A DNA stretch of 40,080 bases from NCBI RefSeq assembly GCF_028291745.1, contig NZ_JAQGNQ010000100.1, positions 1 through 40,080 on the forward strand. The letters run 5' to 3'. Made by a program: the position numbers and the translations under genes. A model generated the notes under the pieces. The model was given only the letters and a program-made list of their open reading frames with translations. It was not told the origin of the DNA and did no database searches. The stretch is from Ramlibacter sp. Lineage in GTDB: Bacteria > Pseudomonadota > Gammaproteobacteria > Burkholderiales > Burkholderiaceae_C. Positions 18,014 through 25,984 of the stretch are shown piece after piece. Positions within the stretch are counted from its first letter, which is position 1, and each line of letters opens with the position of its first letter.

Positions 18014-18723
18014 TTCTCGATTATTTAATTCCGTCACGACGCCGCCGCAGCTTCGAGTATGTGAAGCGTACCGACGCCTGGTCGACCGTCTTGGTCTTCG
18101 ATTTCTTCGCCGTCGCGATGGTCGAGTTAGTTCGCAGGTTACCCCGGGCTAGGCTCTCGCCCGACCACTTCACCGCCTTCTCCATCGTTTTCTTCTTCTT
18201 CGGCGTGAGTTGGCTGTATGCAGGCAACACCGGTGTCGCCATGGGAGGCTTTTTCCTGTCCATCCTGATGGACTGCGTGGACGGAAAGCTTGCCCGGGCG
18301 ATCAACTGGCGAACCAAGCACGGGGCCGTCGCCGATGCCCTGGCGGATTGCGTCGTGCACGGAATCGGGTACCCCCTTATCGCGCTGTATTCCGTGCAGC
18401 AGGTGGGCTGGAATTTCGCTGCGGTCTTCGTCCTGGCTTTCTCGCTGTACCTAGTGTGGATCCACATCGACGCCATCAACACCCACATCGGCCGCACCGG
18501 CGAGCAGCCCCGCGTGATGGGCGAGCCGCGCACGCCTTTCGCCCGCTTTGGGCTGGCAGCGAATCCGTGGGACATCATCGACATGGCCTTCGTCTTTGTG
18601 CCCTTCGTGTTCCTGGCGACGATGGGGCATCCGGTCATCGCCAATTCGCTCATTGCGCTGTTCTTCCTTCTCCAATTCCTGAAGCCTCTGGTGAAGACGG
18701 CGATGTGGAGAAGGCTGTCATGA
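18010..18723 (+). CDS. CDP-alcohol phosphotransferase family membrane protein
   Basis: This 237-residue integral membrane enzyme has the complete family motif: D88, D91-G92, A95-R96, G105, D109 and D113 (core DCVDGKLARAINWRTKHGA). The family transfers a phospho-alcohol from a CDP-linked donor to another alcohol, as in phospholipid head-group synthesis. In this operon, three genes after a cytidylyltransferase and two after a glycerol-1-phosphate dehydrogenase-like gene, the likely donor is the CDP-polyol those genes make, and the acceptor a lipid or lipid-linked sugar (inference). Both junctions are ATGA overlaps. It is unlikely to be housekeeping PgsA or PssA, given its place and length. Confidence 0.88.
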   Translation: MILDYLIPSRRRRSFEYVKRTDAWSTVLVFDFFAVAMVELVRRLPRARLSPDHFTAFSIVFFFFGVSWLYAGNTGVAMGGFFLSILMDCVDGKLARAINWRTKHGAVADALADCVVHGIGYPLIALYSVQQVGWNFAAVFVLAFSLYLVWIHIDAINTHIGRTGEQPRVMGEPRTPFARFGLAANPWDIIDMAFVFVPFVFLATMGHPVIANSLIALFFLLQFLKPLVKTAMWRRLS

Positions 18724-19970
18724 GCTCGGCACGGACGAGTCGGTTGCACGATGCGGCTACCCTGCTGGTGATCGCCGGCTCCGGCAATCTCATCCTCAAT
18801 TACTTCGGCGGCCCGATCGGAGCCTTCATCCCGTTCGCGGGTGTGGCCCTGCTGGCGCTTGTCTCGGGGATGTCGTTCAAGAGGTCCGACGCCTGGCTGC
18901 TGCTCGGCTTTGCCGCCGTGACGGTGGTTCACCTCATCGCCTTCGGCGTCCAGATCCTCCCTTCGACGATGTCGATCGGTGTCCGCCTGGCGACCGCCTT
19001 GCTCGCGGTGCGGGTGATTCCTGAGTTCTTCAGCCGCGTGGTCAAGGTGATGTACTGGCTGGCGGCGATCAGCCTTGTATTCCACTTGCCCGTACTGCTG
19101 GGCGTGGACATGTCGCCGGTGGTCAACCACTTTTCGATCCCGCTTTCGCTAGGTCCGCTGGACATCCACAAGGACATCACCGGCCACCTGATCGTCCATT
19201 ACTATCGGCAAGAGGTGATCGAAGGCGAATCGCTGGATCGCAACAGCGGCATGTTCTGGGAGCCGGGCGCCTTCGCAGGCTATCTCGTTCTGGCGCTGTT
19301 GCTTGCTTCGCTTTCTTATTACCGGCTCACTCGCAAGCAGTTGGTTGTCATCGTGCTGGCGCTTCTCACGACCCGGTCGACCACGGGATACGTCGCGCTC
19401 GCCCTGCTGGCGCTGGGCTACACGCTGTTCTCCGGCCGCTCGAAGCTGGGACGGAGTTTCGTCTTCAAGGTCGTGGCCGGTTGCGCGCTCCCGCTGACTT
19501 TCTATGCGGTCTACAGCAACACCAGCTTCCTCGAGGCCAAGGTCGCCTACCAGTTCAGCGCTACCGAAGCGGAGAACAACACCTGGGAGATCACCCGCTT
19601 CGGCAATGCGATCTACGACTGGGGCTACTTTCTCCAGCGCCCGCTGACCGGCTGGAGCTTGAGCAACACTACGCGCCCTGGCGAAGAGGAGATTTTGCTC
19701 CGGCAGGGCAATGCGCTGACGGGGCTGCCCGTGCGTCTCGGATTGCCGGCGGCTCTGCTCGTCCTGTCTCTCATCCTTCGCTTCTTCCGCCTCAGCGGGG
19801 CATGGTCGCCGCTCTGGGCGCTGGCAGTCATTTGCTGCCTGCTGGTCGGTGAGCAGTTCATCTTGTACCCGCTCTTCTTGGCCATGCTGGTCCGGCCGGT
19901 AGCGCGCGTTGCGTCACGCCCGCAAGCGGCGGTCCGGCCAAGTCTCGGAATGGTCCAACGAAGATATTAG
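18720..19970 (+). CDS. wzy: Wzy-like polysaccharide polymerase / O-antigen ligase family membrane protein
   Basis: This 416-residue protein has about ten membrane helices and a large loop with RNSGMFWEPGAFAGYL, a motif typical of Wzy polymerases. Near the end comes WGYFLQRPLTGWSLSN and a final helix pair. It would join repeat units on the periplasmic side of the inner membrane. The start overlaps the preceding stop (ATGA). The following gap of 50 bases to the glycosyltransferase is the longest inside this part of the operon. Ligase and polymerase cannot be separated by sequence alone, but Wzx and Wzc nearby favour polymerase. Confidence 0.82.
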   Translation: MSSARTSRLHDAATLLVIAGSGNLILNYFGGPIGAFIPFAGVALLALVSGMSFKRSDAWLLLGFAAVTVVHLIAFGVQILPSTMSIGVRLATALLAVRVIPEFFSRVVKVMYWLAAISLVFHLPVLLGVDMSPVVNHFSIPLSLGPLDIHKDITGHLIVHYYRQEVIEGESLDRNSGMFWEPGAFAGYLVLALLLASLSYYRLTRKQLVVIVLALLTTRSTTGYVALALLALGYTLFSGRSKLGRSFVFKVVAGCALPLTFYAVYSNTSFLEAKVAYQFSATEAENNTWEITRFGNAIYDWGYFLQRPLTGWSLSNTTRPGEEEILLRQGNALTGLPVRLGLPAALLVLSLILRFFRLSGAWSPLWALAVICCLLVGEQFILYPLFLAMLVRPVARVASRPQAAVRPSLGMVQRRY

Positions 19971-20020
19971 CCGGCTGGTTCGTCCAGCCTCGTACCGGGT
20001 TTCCCTCTCCGCATCAGCCG

Positions 20021-20767
20021 ATGTCGCTTACCTTTACCATCATCACCCCCTGCTTCAACAGCGCGAAGACCATCGAGCACACGATCCGGTCGGTGCGGGA
20101 GCAGTCATATTCCCTGGTGGAACACGTCTGTATCGACGGAGGGTCGACCGACGGCACGCTCGAAATCCTCCAGCGCACGGGCGTGCGCCACATCAGCGGC
20201 CCGGATGCCGGAATCTATGACGCAATGAACAAGGGCCTGTCCCTGGCGACGGGCGATGTCGTCGGCATCCTGAACAGCGACGACTACTATGCCGATGCCG
20301 ACGTCCTGAGCACGGTGGCCGCCGCATTCGAGCGGGACAAGCTCGATCTGTTGCATGGGAAGGTCCGGCAGATCGACGACGCCGGTGCAATGGTCTGCGA
20401 AGTGGGGCGAAATGCGACTCCGCGCCAGATGCTGCGACGGATGGTGGCTGCGCATCCTTCCGTGTTTATCCGTCGCGCGTTGTACCAGCGCTTCGGCGGC
20501 TTCAGCGTGGGCTTCCGGATTGCGGGCGACTATGAACATCTGCTGCGACTCTGGCCGAAAGTGAAGCGTGGCTTCCTCGATCAGGTCGTGGTCGAGATGC
20601 GCGTGGGCGGGGCGAGCCATACGAGCCCGGCCGCTAGCTACCGCGAAAGCGCTGCGGCCGCGGTGCTCCATGGGCGCAATCCCTTCCTTGCCGCGCTCGA
20701 TTGCCTGGAGGGGCTCGCCCGCAACTACGTCGTGCAGGCCCTTCGTGCCCGCCGTCGGCGGGCCTGA
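20021..20767 (+). CDS. Family 2 glycosyltransferase
   Basis: The 248-residue GT-A enzyme has the family 2 pattern: FTIITPCFNSAKTIEHTIRS at the N-terminus, then HVCIDGGSTDGT, ISGPDAGIYDAMNKGL, the metal-binding LNSDDYY and RIAGDYEHLLRL. It resembles WfgS/WcaE-type transferases of cell-surface glycans. It would add one sugar to the lipid-linked repeat unit in the cytoplasm. Donor and linkage are unknown. It lies 50 bases after wzy and 3 bases before the next transferase. Confidence 0.9.
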   Translation: MSLTFTIITPCFNSAKTIEHTIRSVREQSYSLVEHVCIDGGSTDGTLEILQRTGVRHISGPDAGIYDAMNKGLSLATGDVVGILNSDDYYADADVLSTVAAAFERDKLDLLHGKVRQIDDAGAMVCEVGRNATPRQMLRRMVAAHPSVFIRRALYQRFGGFSVGFRIAGDYEHLLRLWPKVKRGFLDQVVVEMRVGGASHTSPAASYRESAAAAVLHGRNPFLAALDCLEGLARNYVVQALRARRRRA

Positions 20768-20770
20768 GCG

Positions 20771-21895
20771 ATGTCGAGCACCCACGTCCTCGCGCTTGTC
20801 CAGCTGCCGCCGCCCCATGGGGGCCAGGCCGCAATGATGAAGATCCTGGTGGATGGCGAATACGAGCATGCTGTCATCCATCCCGTGCTGATGCAATTCG
20901 CGCGCGGGATGAATGATATCGGCAAGGTCCGGGGCCGCAAGATCGTGCAGATGATCGGCCTGCCGGCGCGCGTCCTCGCGGCGAAGAGGAAGTTCTCGGC
21001 GGATTGCCTTTATTACGGCCCGTGCGGCCCGAATTGGCCGCCGGCCATCCGGGACATCTTCCTGTTGGCGCTGCTGCGGCCGTTCTTCCGGCGCACGATC
21101 CTGCACTTCCACGCAGCCGGTTTGTCCGAACTGTATTCAAGGTGCCCCGCGATCCTGCGGCCTTTCTTTCGCAGGGCCTTCTTCGATGCAGACGTGGCGA
21201 TCAGTTTGTCAGAGTTCAACCCGCCGGACCACGAAGTGTTCCGGGCCAAGCGGGTGCACTATGTCCCGAATGGCATTCCCGACGTGTATTCTGAATCGGG
21301 CAGCGAACTTGCGGGAGTACGCCGGAGTAGCGGCCGCGCAGTGGAAATTCTCTTCGTTGGGGTGCTCATGGAGTCCAAGGGAATCCTGATCCTGGTAGAG
21401 GCGATCGGCTTGCTGCCGCCGGCCGTGCGGCAGGGACTGAAGGTTGTGGTCCTGGGGCAGTTTTCCTCGCCGCGCTTCGAGCAGGTGGTAAGGGACCGGC
21501 TCGCCGCATGCAAAGTCGAGACACAGTTCGATTTTCGCGGGGTGACCGTCGGTGTGGAGAAGCACCGCGCGTTCCTGAGCGCCGATATCTTCTGTCTTCC
21601 CACGTTCTTCGAGGCGGAGTCGTTCAGCCTGGTGGTGGCGGAGGCGATGCAATTCCGCCTGCCTGTCGTCGCCACGAGGTGGCGCGGCGTCCAGTCGCTG
21701 GTGGAGGATGGCACGTCGGGTTACCTGGTGCCTCCCAAGGAGCCCGGAGAGCTGGCCGATCGGCTGCTGAAGTTGATTGAGGATCCCGGACTGCGCTCCC
21801 GGATGGGAGACGCGGGGCGCGCCAAGTTTCTCAAGGAGTACACCGTTACGAAGTTTCGTCAACGGATGGATCGTGTTTTCAAGGAGGTGCAGTGA
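20771..21895 (+). CDS. Family 4 (GT-B) glycosyltransferase
   Basis: The 374-residue protein has a GT-B layout. The N-terminal loop is LPPPHGGQAAMMKILVDG. The C-terminal donor domain has ILFVGVLMESKGILILVEAI, FFEAESFSLVVAEAMQFRLP (the EX7E motif of GT4) and VATRWRGVQSLVEDGTSGYLV. It would add a further sugar to the repeat unit at the inner face of the membrane. It starts 3 bases after the GT2 gene, and its stop overlaps the GTG of the epimerase gene. The sugar cannot be named. Confidence 0.9.
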   Translation: MSSTHVLALVQLPPPHGGQAAMMKILVDGEYEHAVIHPVLMQFARGMNDIGKVRGRKIVQMIGLPARVLAAKRKFSADCLYYGPCGPNWPPAIRDIFLLALLRPFFRRTILHFHAAGLSELYSRCPAILRPFFRRAFFDADVAISLSEFNPPDHEVFRAKRVHYVPNGIPDVYSESGSELAGVRRSSGRAVEILFVGVLMESKGILILVEAIGLLPPAVRQGLKVVVLGQFSSPRFEQVVRDRLAACKVETQFDFRGVTVGVEKHRAFLSADIFCLPTFFEAESFSLVVAEAMQFRLPVVATRWRGVQSLVEDGTSGYLVPPKEPGELADRLLKLIEDPGLRSRMGDAGRAKFLKEYTVTKFRQRMDRVFKEVQ

Positions 21896-22890
21896 AGCTG
21901 CTCGTTACCGGCGGTTCCGGCTTTATTGGAACCCATCTCGTCGAATACCTGTTGGCACGCGGTCATGAAGTCCTGAACCTGGATATCGCCGCCCCGAACC
22001 TCCCAACCCACGAGGCGGCGTGGCGCGAGGTCGACATCATGGATGCGCCGCGCGTTCTTGCGGCGTTCGAGCAGTTCCAGCCGGAGGTGGTGGTTCACCT
22101 GGCGGCGCGTACCGACACCGACAGCAATCGCCTGAGCGACTACGAAGTGAACACCGTGGGAACGGAACGCATCTTGGCGGGCATCCGGCACGTGGCGTCG
22201 GTCAAGCGCTTCGTTCTCACGTCCACGCAGTTCGTGAATCAGTACAACGGCCTGCCCAAGGGCGATCAGGACTACGCACCCCACACCGTCTACGGCGAGT
22301 CGAAAGTGATCGCCGAGCAGGTCACGCGTGCGGCGAATCTGCCGTGCACATGGGTCATCATCCGCCCCACGAACATCTGGGGGGCTTGGCATCGGCGGTA
22401 TCCGAGCGAGTTCTGGGCGATCCTTTCGAGGAAGCTGTATCTGCACCCCGGGTTCAAGCCGGTGACACGGGCCTATGGCTACGTCGGCAATGTGGTCCAG
22501 CAGGTCGCGGCCCTGATCGACGCACCGGCCGAGAAGGTGAACGGGCAGGTGTTCTATGTCGGCGACGAGCCGATCGACCTCTATCAATGGGTCAACGGCT
22601 TTTCCATGGCGCAGATCGGCAGTCCCGTGCGCCGCGTCCCGCGCGCCTTCATCCGCGGCCTGGCGCTGGTGGGCGATGCTTTCAAGCTGGTGCATCTGAA
22701 GTTCCCGATTACCGGCTCGCGTTACAAGAGCATGACGCACTCGAACTACATCTCCATCAAGAAGACGACCGACGTGTGCGGCGTGCCGCCTTATTCGCTG
22801 TCGGATGGCATCCGGGAGACCGTCGAATGGATGCAGACGGTGCACCCCGCGTTGGTCAGGGCAAGCGGCCGGGTCCAGGAGCAGAGGTGA
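21892..22890 (+). CDS. NAD-dependent sugar epimerase/dehydratase (extended SDR)
   Basis: This 332-residue protein has the NAD motif LLVTGGSGFIGTHLVEYLL at the N-terminus, VVHLAARTDTDSN, and the catalytic pair Y134/K138 in VYGESK. IIRPTNIWGAWH and GYVGNVVQQV follow. Members epimerise, dehydrate or reduce nucleotide sugars. The C-terminal half has features seen in lipid-linked sugar or sterol-type SDRs, so the exact reaction is open. The start is a GTG overlapping the previous stop (GTGA), with AAGGAGG about five bases before it. It probably makes a sugar donor for the operon. Confidence 0.87.
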   Translation: MKLLVTGGSGFIGTHLVEYLLARGHEVLNLDIAAPNLPTHEAAWREVDIMDAPRVLAAFEQFQPEVVVHLAARTDTDSNRLSDYEVNTVGTERILAGIRHVASVKRFVLTSTQFVNQYNGLPKGDQDYAPHTVYGESKVIAEQVTRAANLPCTWVIIRPTNIWGAWHRRYPSEFWAILSRKLYLHPGFKPVTRAYGYVGNVVQQVAALIDAPAEKVNGQVFYVGDEPIDLYQWVNGFSMAQIGSPVRRVPRAFIRGLALVGDAFKLVHLKFPITGSRYKSMTHSNYISIKKTTDVCGVPPYSLSDGIRETVEWMQTVHPALVRASGRVQEQR

Positions 22891-23417
22891 GCGTCTTCTG
22901 CGACTGGAATGCGAATCGGGCCAACCCGAAGGGGCGGCTCGTGATGGCTGCGTTCAGACTGGCCAACATGGCCTCTCGGATGGGCAAGCCCTGGCGTTAC
23001 CTCGCGTACCCCTACGCGATCGCCTATCGCGTTCTCGTCGAGTGGTTCCTCGGCATTGAGCTGCCGTGGAAGCTGACCGTCGGGCCGGGCCTGAGGCTGG
23101 ATCATGCACAGGCGCTCGTGGTGAACGACAAGGCGCGTATCGGTGCGAACTGCATCCTCCGGAATTCGACGACGATCGGCATCAACCGTACGGACTTCAG
23201 CTATTCCGGCAAGGCGCCCGTCATCGGAGACCGGGTGGACATCGGTGCGAATTGCGTGGTCATCGGGGATGTAGAGATCGGTGACGATTCGGTCATAGGC
23301 GCCGGCTCCGTGGTAACGAAGAGCTTTCCGCGTGGATCGGTCATTGTCGGCAACCCCGCCCGGCTGCTCCGATCCGTCGCAGGGGACGTGAAGGATGAAG
23401 TGGCGTATGGATCGTAA
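22887..23417 (+). CDS. Left-handed beta-helix acyltransferase (CysE/WcaB-like)
   Basis: This 176-residue protein carries hexapeptide repeats (LVVNDKARIGANCILRNSTT, VIGDRVDIGANCVVIGDVEI, SVIGAGSVVTKSFPRGS, VIVGNPARLLR). Its N-terminal helices resemble serine acetyltransferase and the colanic-acid acetyltransferase WcaB. It would O-acetylate a sugar of the repeat unit with acetyl-CoA. The length is shorter than CysE (about 270), and the place inside the operon makes a glycan substrate more likely than serine. The start is GTG overlapping the epimerase stop. It overlaps the next gene by 23 bases. Confidence 0.87.
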   Translation: MSVFCDWNANRANPKGRLVMAAFRLANMASRMGKPWRYLAYPYAIAYRVLVEWFLGIELPWKLTVGPGLRLDHAQALVVNDKARIGANCILRNSTTIGINRTDFSYSGKAPVIGDRVDIGANCVVIGDVEIGDDSVIGAGSVVTKSFPRGSVIVGNPARLLRSVAGDVKDEVAYGS

Positions 23418-24171
23418 GGTGTACCAGCTGCATGGCGTTCCCGTCGATGTCCTGTCCTGGACCGACGCGCTGGGCCGAATCGGGACGTGGGCCGCGGCGG
23501 GCGAGAGCCGATCGGTTTTCGCATGCAATGTGCACTCCATCGTGACGGCGACGCAGGACGAGGTTCATCACGAGGCCCTGTCCCGGGCCGACATGGTCAC
23601 CCCCGACGGGGCGCCGGTCGCGTGGTCGCTGCGTGCCTTCACGCACATGCCACAAATGAGGATCGACGGCCCCACGTTGATGTGGCGACTCTGTGAGCAG
23701 GCCGCATCGGCCGGAACGCCCATCTTCCTCTTCGGAAGCACCGACGAGACCCTGGCGAAACTCGTTGCCCGCCTGCGGCGGGAGTGGCCGAACCTAAGGA
23801 TCGCCGGCACGATGTCGCCCCCGTTCCGCGCGATGACCGTCCAGGAGGACGAGGAGATCATTCGCCAGATCAACGCGTCGGGCGCGAAGATGCTGTTCGT
23901 CGGCATGGGCTGCCCCAAGCAGGAGAAGTGGATCGACGCCCATCGCGGGAAGATCGGGTGCGTGATGCTCGGCGTGGGCGCGGCGTTCGACTACCATGCC
24001 GGCACGATCAAGCGCGCTCCCGACTGGGTCAGGCAGGCCGGCATGGAGTGGCTGTTCAGGCTCGCGGCGGAGCCCCGTAGGCTCTGGCGCCGCTACTTCT
24101 ATACCAACAGCATCTTCATCTGGCTGAGCATTCGCTCCGTCTTGAGTCGTTGGGTCCTTCGCCGCTCGTGA
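23395..24171 (+). CDS. WecG/TagA/CpsF-family glycosyltransferase
   Basis: The 258-residue GT26-type enzyme has the family order: VFACNVHSIVTATQDEVHHE, ADMVTPDGAPVAW, RIDGPTLMWRLCEQA, FLFGSTDETLAKL, FVGMGCPKQEKWI, GVGAAFDYHAGTIKRAPDWV and EWLFRLAAEPRRLWRRY. The family adds ManNAcA, ManNAc or glucose to lipid-linked intermediates at the inner membrane. The WecG version uses UDP-ManNAcA; TagA starts teichoic-acid linkage units. ATG 23395 with AGGGGA about eight bases before it is chosen; ATG 23407 is possible. It ends the glycosyltransferase block. Confidence 0.9.
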   Translation: MKWRMDRKVYQLHGVPVDVLSWTDALGRIGTWAAAGESRSVFACNVHSIVTATQDEVHHEALSRADMVTPDGAPVAWSLRAFTHMPQMRIDGPTLMWRLCEQAASAGTPIFLFGSTDETLAKLVARLRREWPNLRIAGTMSPPFRAMTVQEDEEIIRQINASGAKMLFVGMGCPKQEKWIDAHRGKIGCVMLGVGAAFDYHAGTIKRAPDWVRQAGMEWLFRLAAEPRRLWRRYFYTNSIFIWLSIRSVLSRWVLRRS

Positions 24172-24338
24172 ACTGACGTCGCGGCCGGCTCCCGTGGCGT
24201 TGCGCACCGTTGCGCCCTCCGGAGTGCGTCTCTAGGCCCGCGCATCGGCAGCGCCGCGTGACACCATGCCGCGGCCGCAGGCCCCAGCATTCCTCGCCAG
24301 GTGGTACAACGCGCCTGCATTCGCACAGGAGTTCATTC

Positions 24339-25901
24339 GTGGGTTCACGTCGCAAGATCATCCAGTCCACCATCGCCGGGGTCGTCTTCCTGCAGGCCGA
24401 GGCGAGGGCGCAGCAGGTACAGCAGATTCAGCGGGCGCCCAAGCCATTGGAGCACTTCAGCGTCTTCGACTACATGAGCGCCGAGGAGGTTCTGGACGTC
24501 CAGTCCTACAGCCCCTACGCGACGCCGCCGCGGCTGCCGCGCCTGGACGTCACCGCCAAGATCCAGAAGGCGATCGACCAGAACTATCGCGTGTACTTTC
24601 CGGCCGGCGCCTATCTGGTTTCCGCACCGATACGGATACGCGGTCGCTCGCAGATCGCGGGAGAGAGCCCCGCGGTCGATCACGGAACCGTCTTCTACGC
24701 GAATCCCGCCGCCAGGTGGGCACCTGACCGCGGCGTGCTGGAGACGAAGAATTTCTCCTGGGCGCCGAATCTCTCGGAGGGCGCTAAGCCCGACTTCTGG
24801 CATTGGGGTCTGCTGGAAGACTTGGCCGTTATTTGCAATGGCGTCGCCGACTACGGCATCGTCATCTGGTGCGTGGGCGAGGAGTCGCGCCTGACGCGTT
24901 GTGATGTCCGCAATGCCGTGAAGGCCAACATCTTCATGGGTGGCGAGATGGCGGTCGGCCATCTGGACAACTGCTCGACTTGGTATTCGAGCAAGGGGGT
25001 CGGCCTGCTAATGGACAACCACCCGGTTGCTGGATTCGCGAGCGGGATCTCGGCGCCGAGCGGCGGTCGCGGCAATGGCGGTTCCATTCGGTTGATCGGT
25101 CTCTCAGGTGACCACAATGCGCTCGGGCACATCAAGGCCACCGGCTCCCAGATTGTGGACGTGGTCGGCCTCAAGTCCGAATACAACACCCCGTGCATCA
25201 CCATTGCCGGCGTGGGCGCCGACAACGGCCGCCAGCGGTGGAACATCACGGGTTACCGCTTCGCTTCGGAGAGGCTGGGTGCCGATCGCGACTTCATCCA
25301 GATCCAGGGTTCCGCCAAGCCCCAGATCGTGGTCGGCGCCGGCGCCTGCTACAACGCACGGTACCTGATCAATGACGCCGTGCTGGGCGTGACGATCGCC
25401 CCCGCGGCCGAGGGCTTTCCAGTGTTCTACGATCAGGACTACGGGGTGCAGATGCGCACTCGCAACGCGCGCTTTCCAGGCAGTGTCACGTTTCAGTCCG
25501 ACGGGAAGGCCGACAACGCGATGCTGACGATGCGACACGCGAATGCGGCGGACGTTGCATACAGCATAGGCGCGCTCAATCTCGCGTCGGACCAGGTGCA
25601 GTTCACGACGGGATCGATCTCGAACAAGATCTTCACCGTTAGCAATGCGGCGCACGGCGACGTCCTCGACCTCTGGTGTTACGACGGTTCGAGGACACAG
25701 AGAACGGTGCGGCTCGCGAACAGCGAGGGCGCGGCCTCCGTCATGCTGGCCATGGGCGCCTCCCAGAAGGTGGGCTTCTATGGCGCGAAGCCGGTTGCAC
25801 GACAGCGGGTGGCCGGATCCCGAGGCGGCAATGGCGCTCTCGCCGATCTGCTGAACAAGCTCGCCACCCTGGGGCTCATCACGGACGCGACGACCGACTG
25901 A
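24339..25901 (+). CDS. Secreted right-handed beta-helix (pectate-lyase-like) protein with phage-tail-type C-terminus
   Basis: The 520-residue protein starts at GTG 24339, with AGGAG seven bases before it. The N-terminus, GSRRKIIQSTIAGVVFLQAE followed by ARAQQ, looks like a signal peptide with twin arginines. Residues from about 45 to 350 resemble the pectate-lyase-3/tailspike beta-helix: VTAKIQKAIDQNYRVYFPAG, then repeated short strands. The last 40 residues (VGFYGAKPVARQRV, GNGALADLLNKLATLGLITD) match a tail common at the ends of phage tail and neck proteins. A glycan lyase or hydrolase that trims or releases the polymer is the likely role, by analogy with AlgL- and phage-type depolymerases; catalytic residues cannot be pinpointed. 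Confidence 0.75.
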   Translation: MGSRRKIIQSTIAGVVFLQAEARAQQVQQIQRAPKPLEHFSVFDYMSAEEVLDVQSYSPYATPPRLPRLDVTAKIQKAIDQNYRVYFPAGAYLVSAPIRIRGRSQIAGESPAVDHGTVFYANPAARWAPDRGVLETKNFSWAPNLSEGAKPDFWHWGLLEDLAVICNGVADYGIVIWCVGEESRLTRCDVRNAVKANIFMGGEMAVGHLDNCSTWYSSKGVGLLMDNHPVAGFASGISAPSGGRGNGGSIRLIGLSGDHNALGHIKATGSQIVDVVGLKSEYNTPCITIAGVGADNGRQRWNITGYRFASERLGADRDFIQIQGSAKPQIVVGAGACYNARYLINDAVLGVTIAPAAEGFPVFYDQDYGVQMRTRNARFPGSVTFQSDGKADNAMLTMRHANAADVAYSIGALNLASDQVQFTTGSISNKIFTVSNAAHGDVLDLWCYDGSRTQRTVRLANSEGAASVMLAMGASQKVGFYGAKPVARQRVAGSRGGNGALADLLNKLATLGLITDATTD

Positions 25902-25940
25902 TCACCGGCTGTTGTTGCCCGCACGAGAGATCCGACGGTA

Positions 25941-25960
25941 GGATGTGGGGACACACATCC
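25941..25960. terminator. Weak hairpin between the convergent beta-helix and wzc genes
   Basis: GGATGTG (25941-25947) pairs with CACATCC (25954-25960) around GGGACA in the 83-base gap where the two polysaccharide operons meet. There is no T-run, so terminator activity is uncertain. Confidence 0.3.
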
Positions 25961-25984
25961 CGCCTGTGCTGCGAGCCGGGGCTG

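Noticed and set aside
15293..18723. Phosphonate (2-hydroxyethylphosphonate) pathway as the reason for the dehydrogenase/cytidylyltransferase/CDP-alcohol set
   Set aside because: No PEP mutase or phosphonopyruvate decarboxylase gene is in the window, and the dehydrogenase carries glycerol-1-phosphate dehydrogenase blocks.
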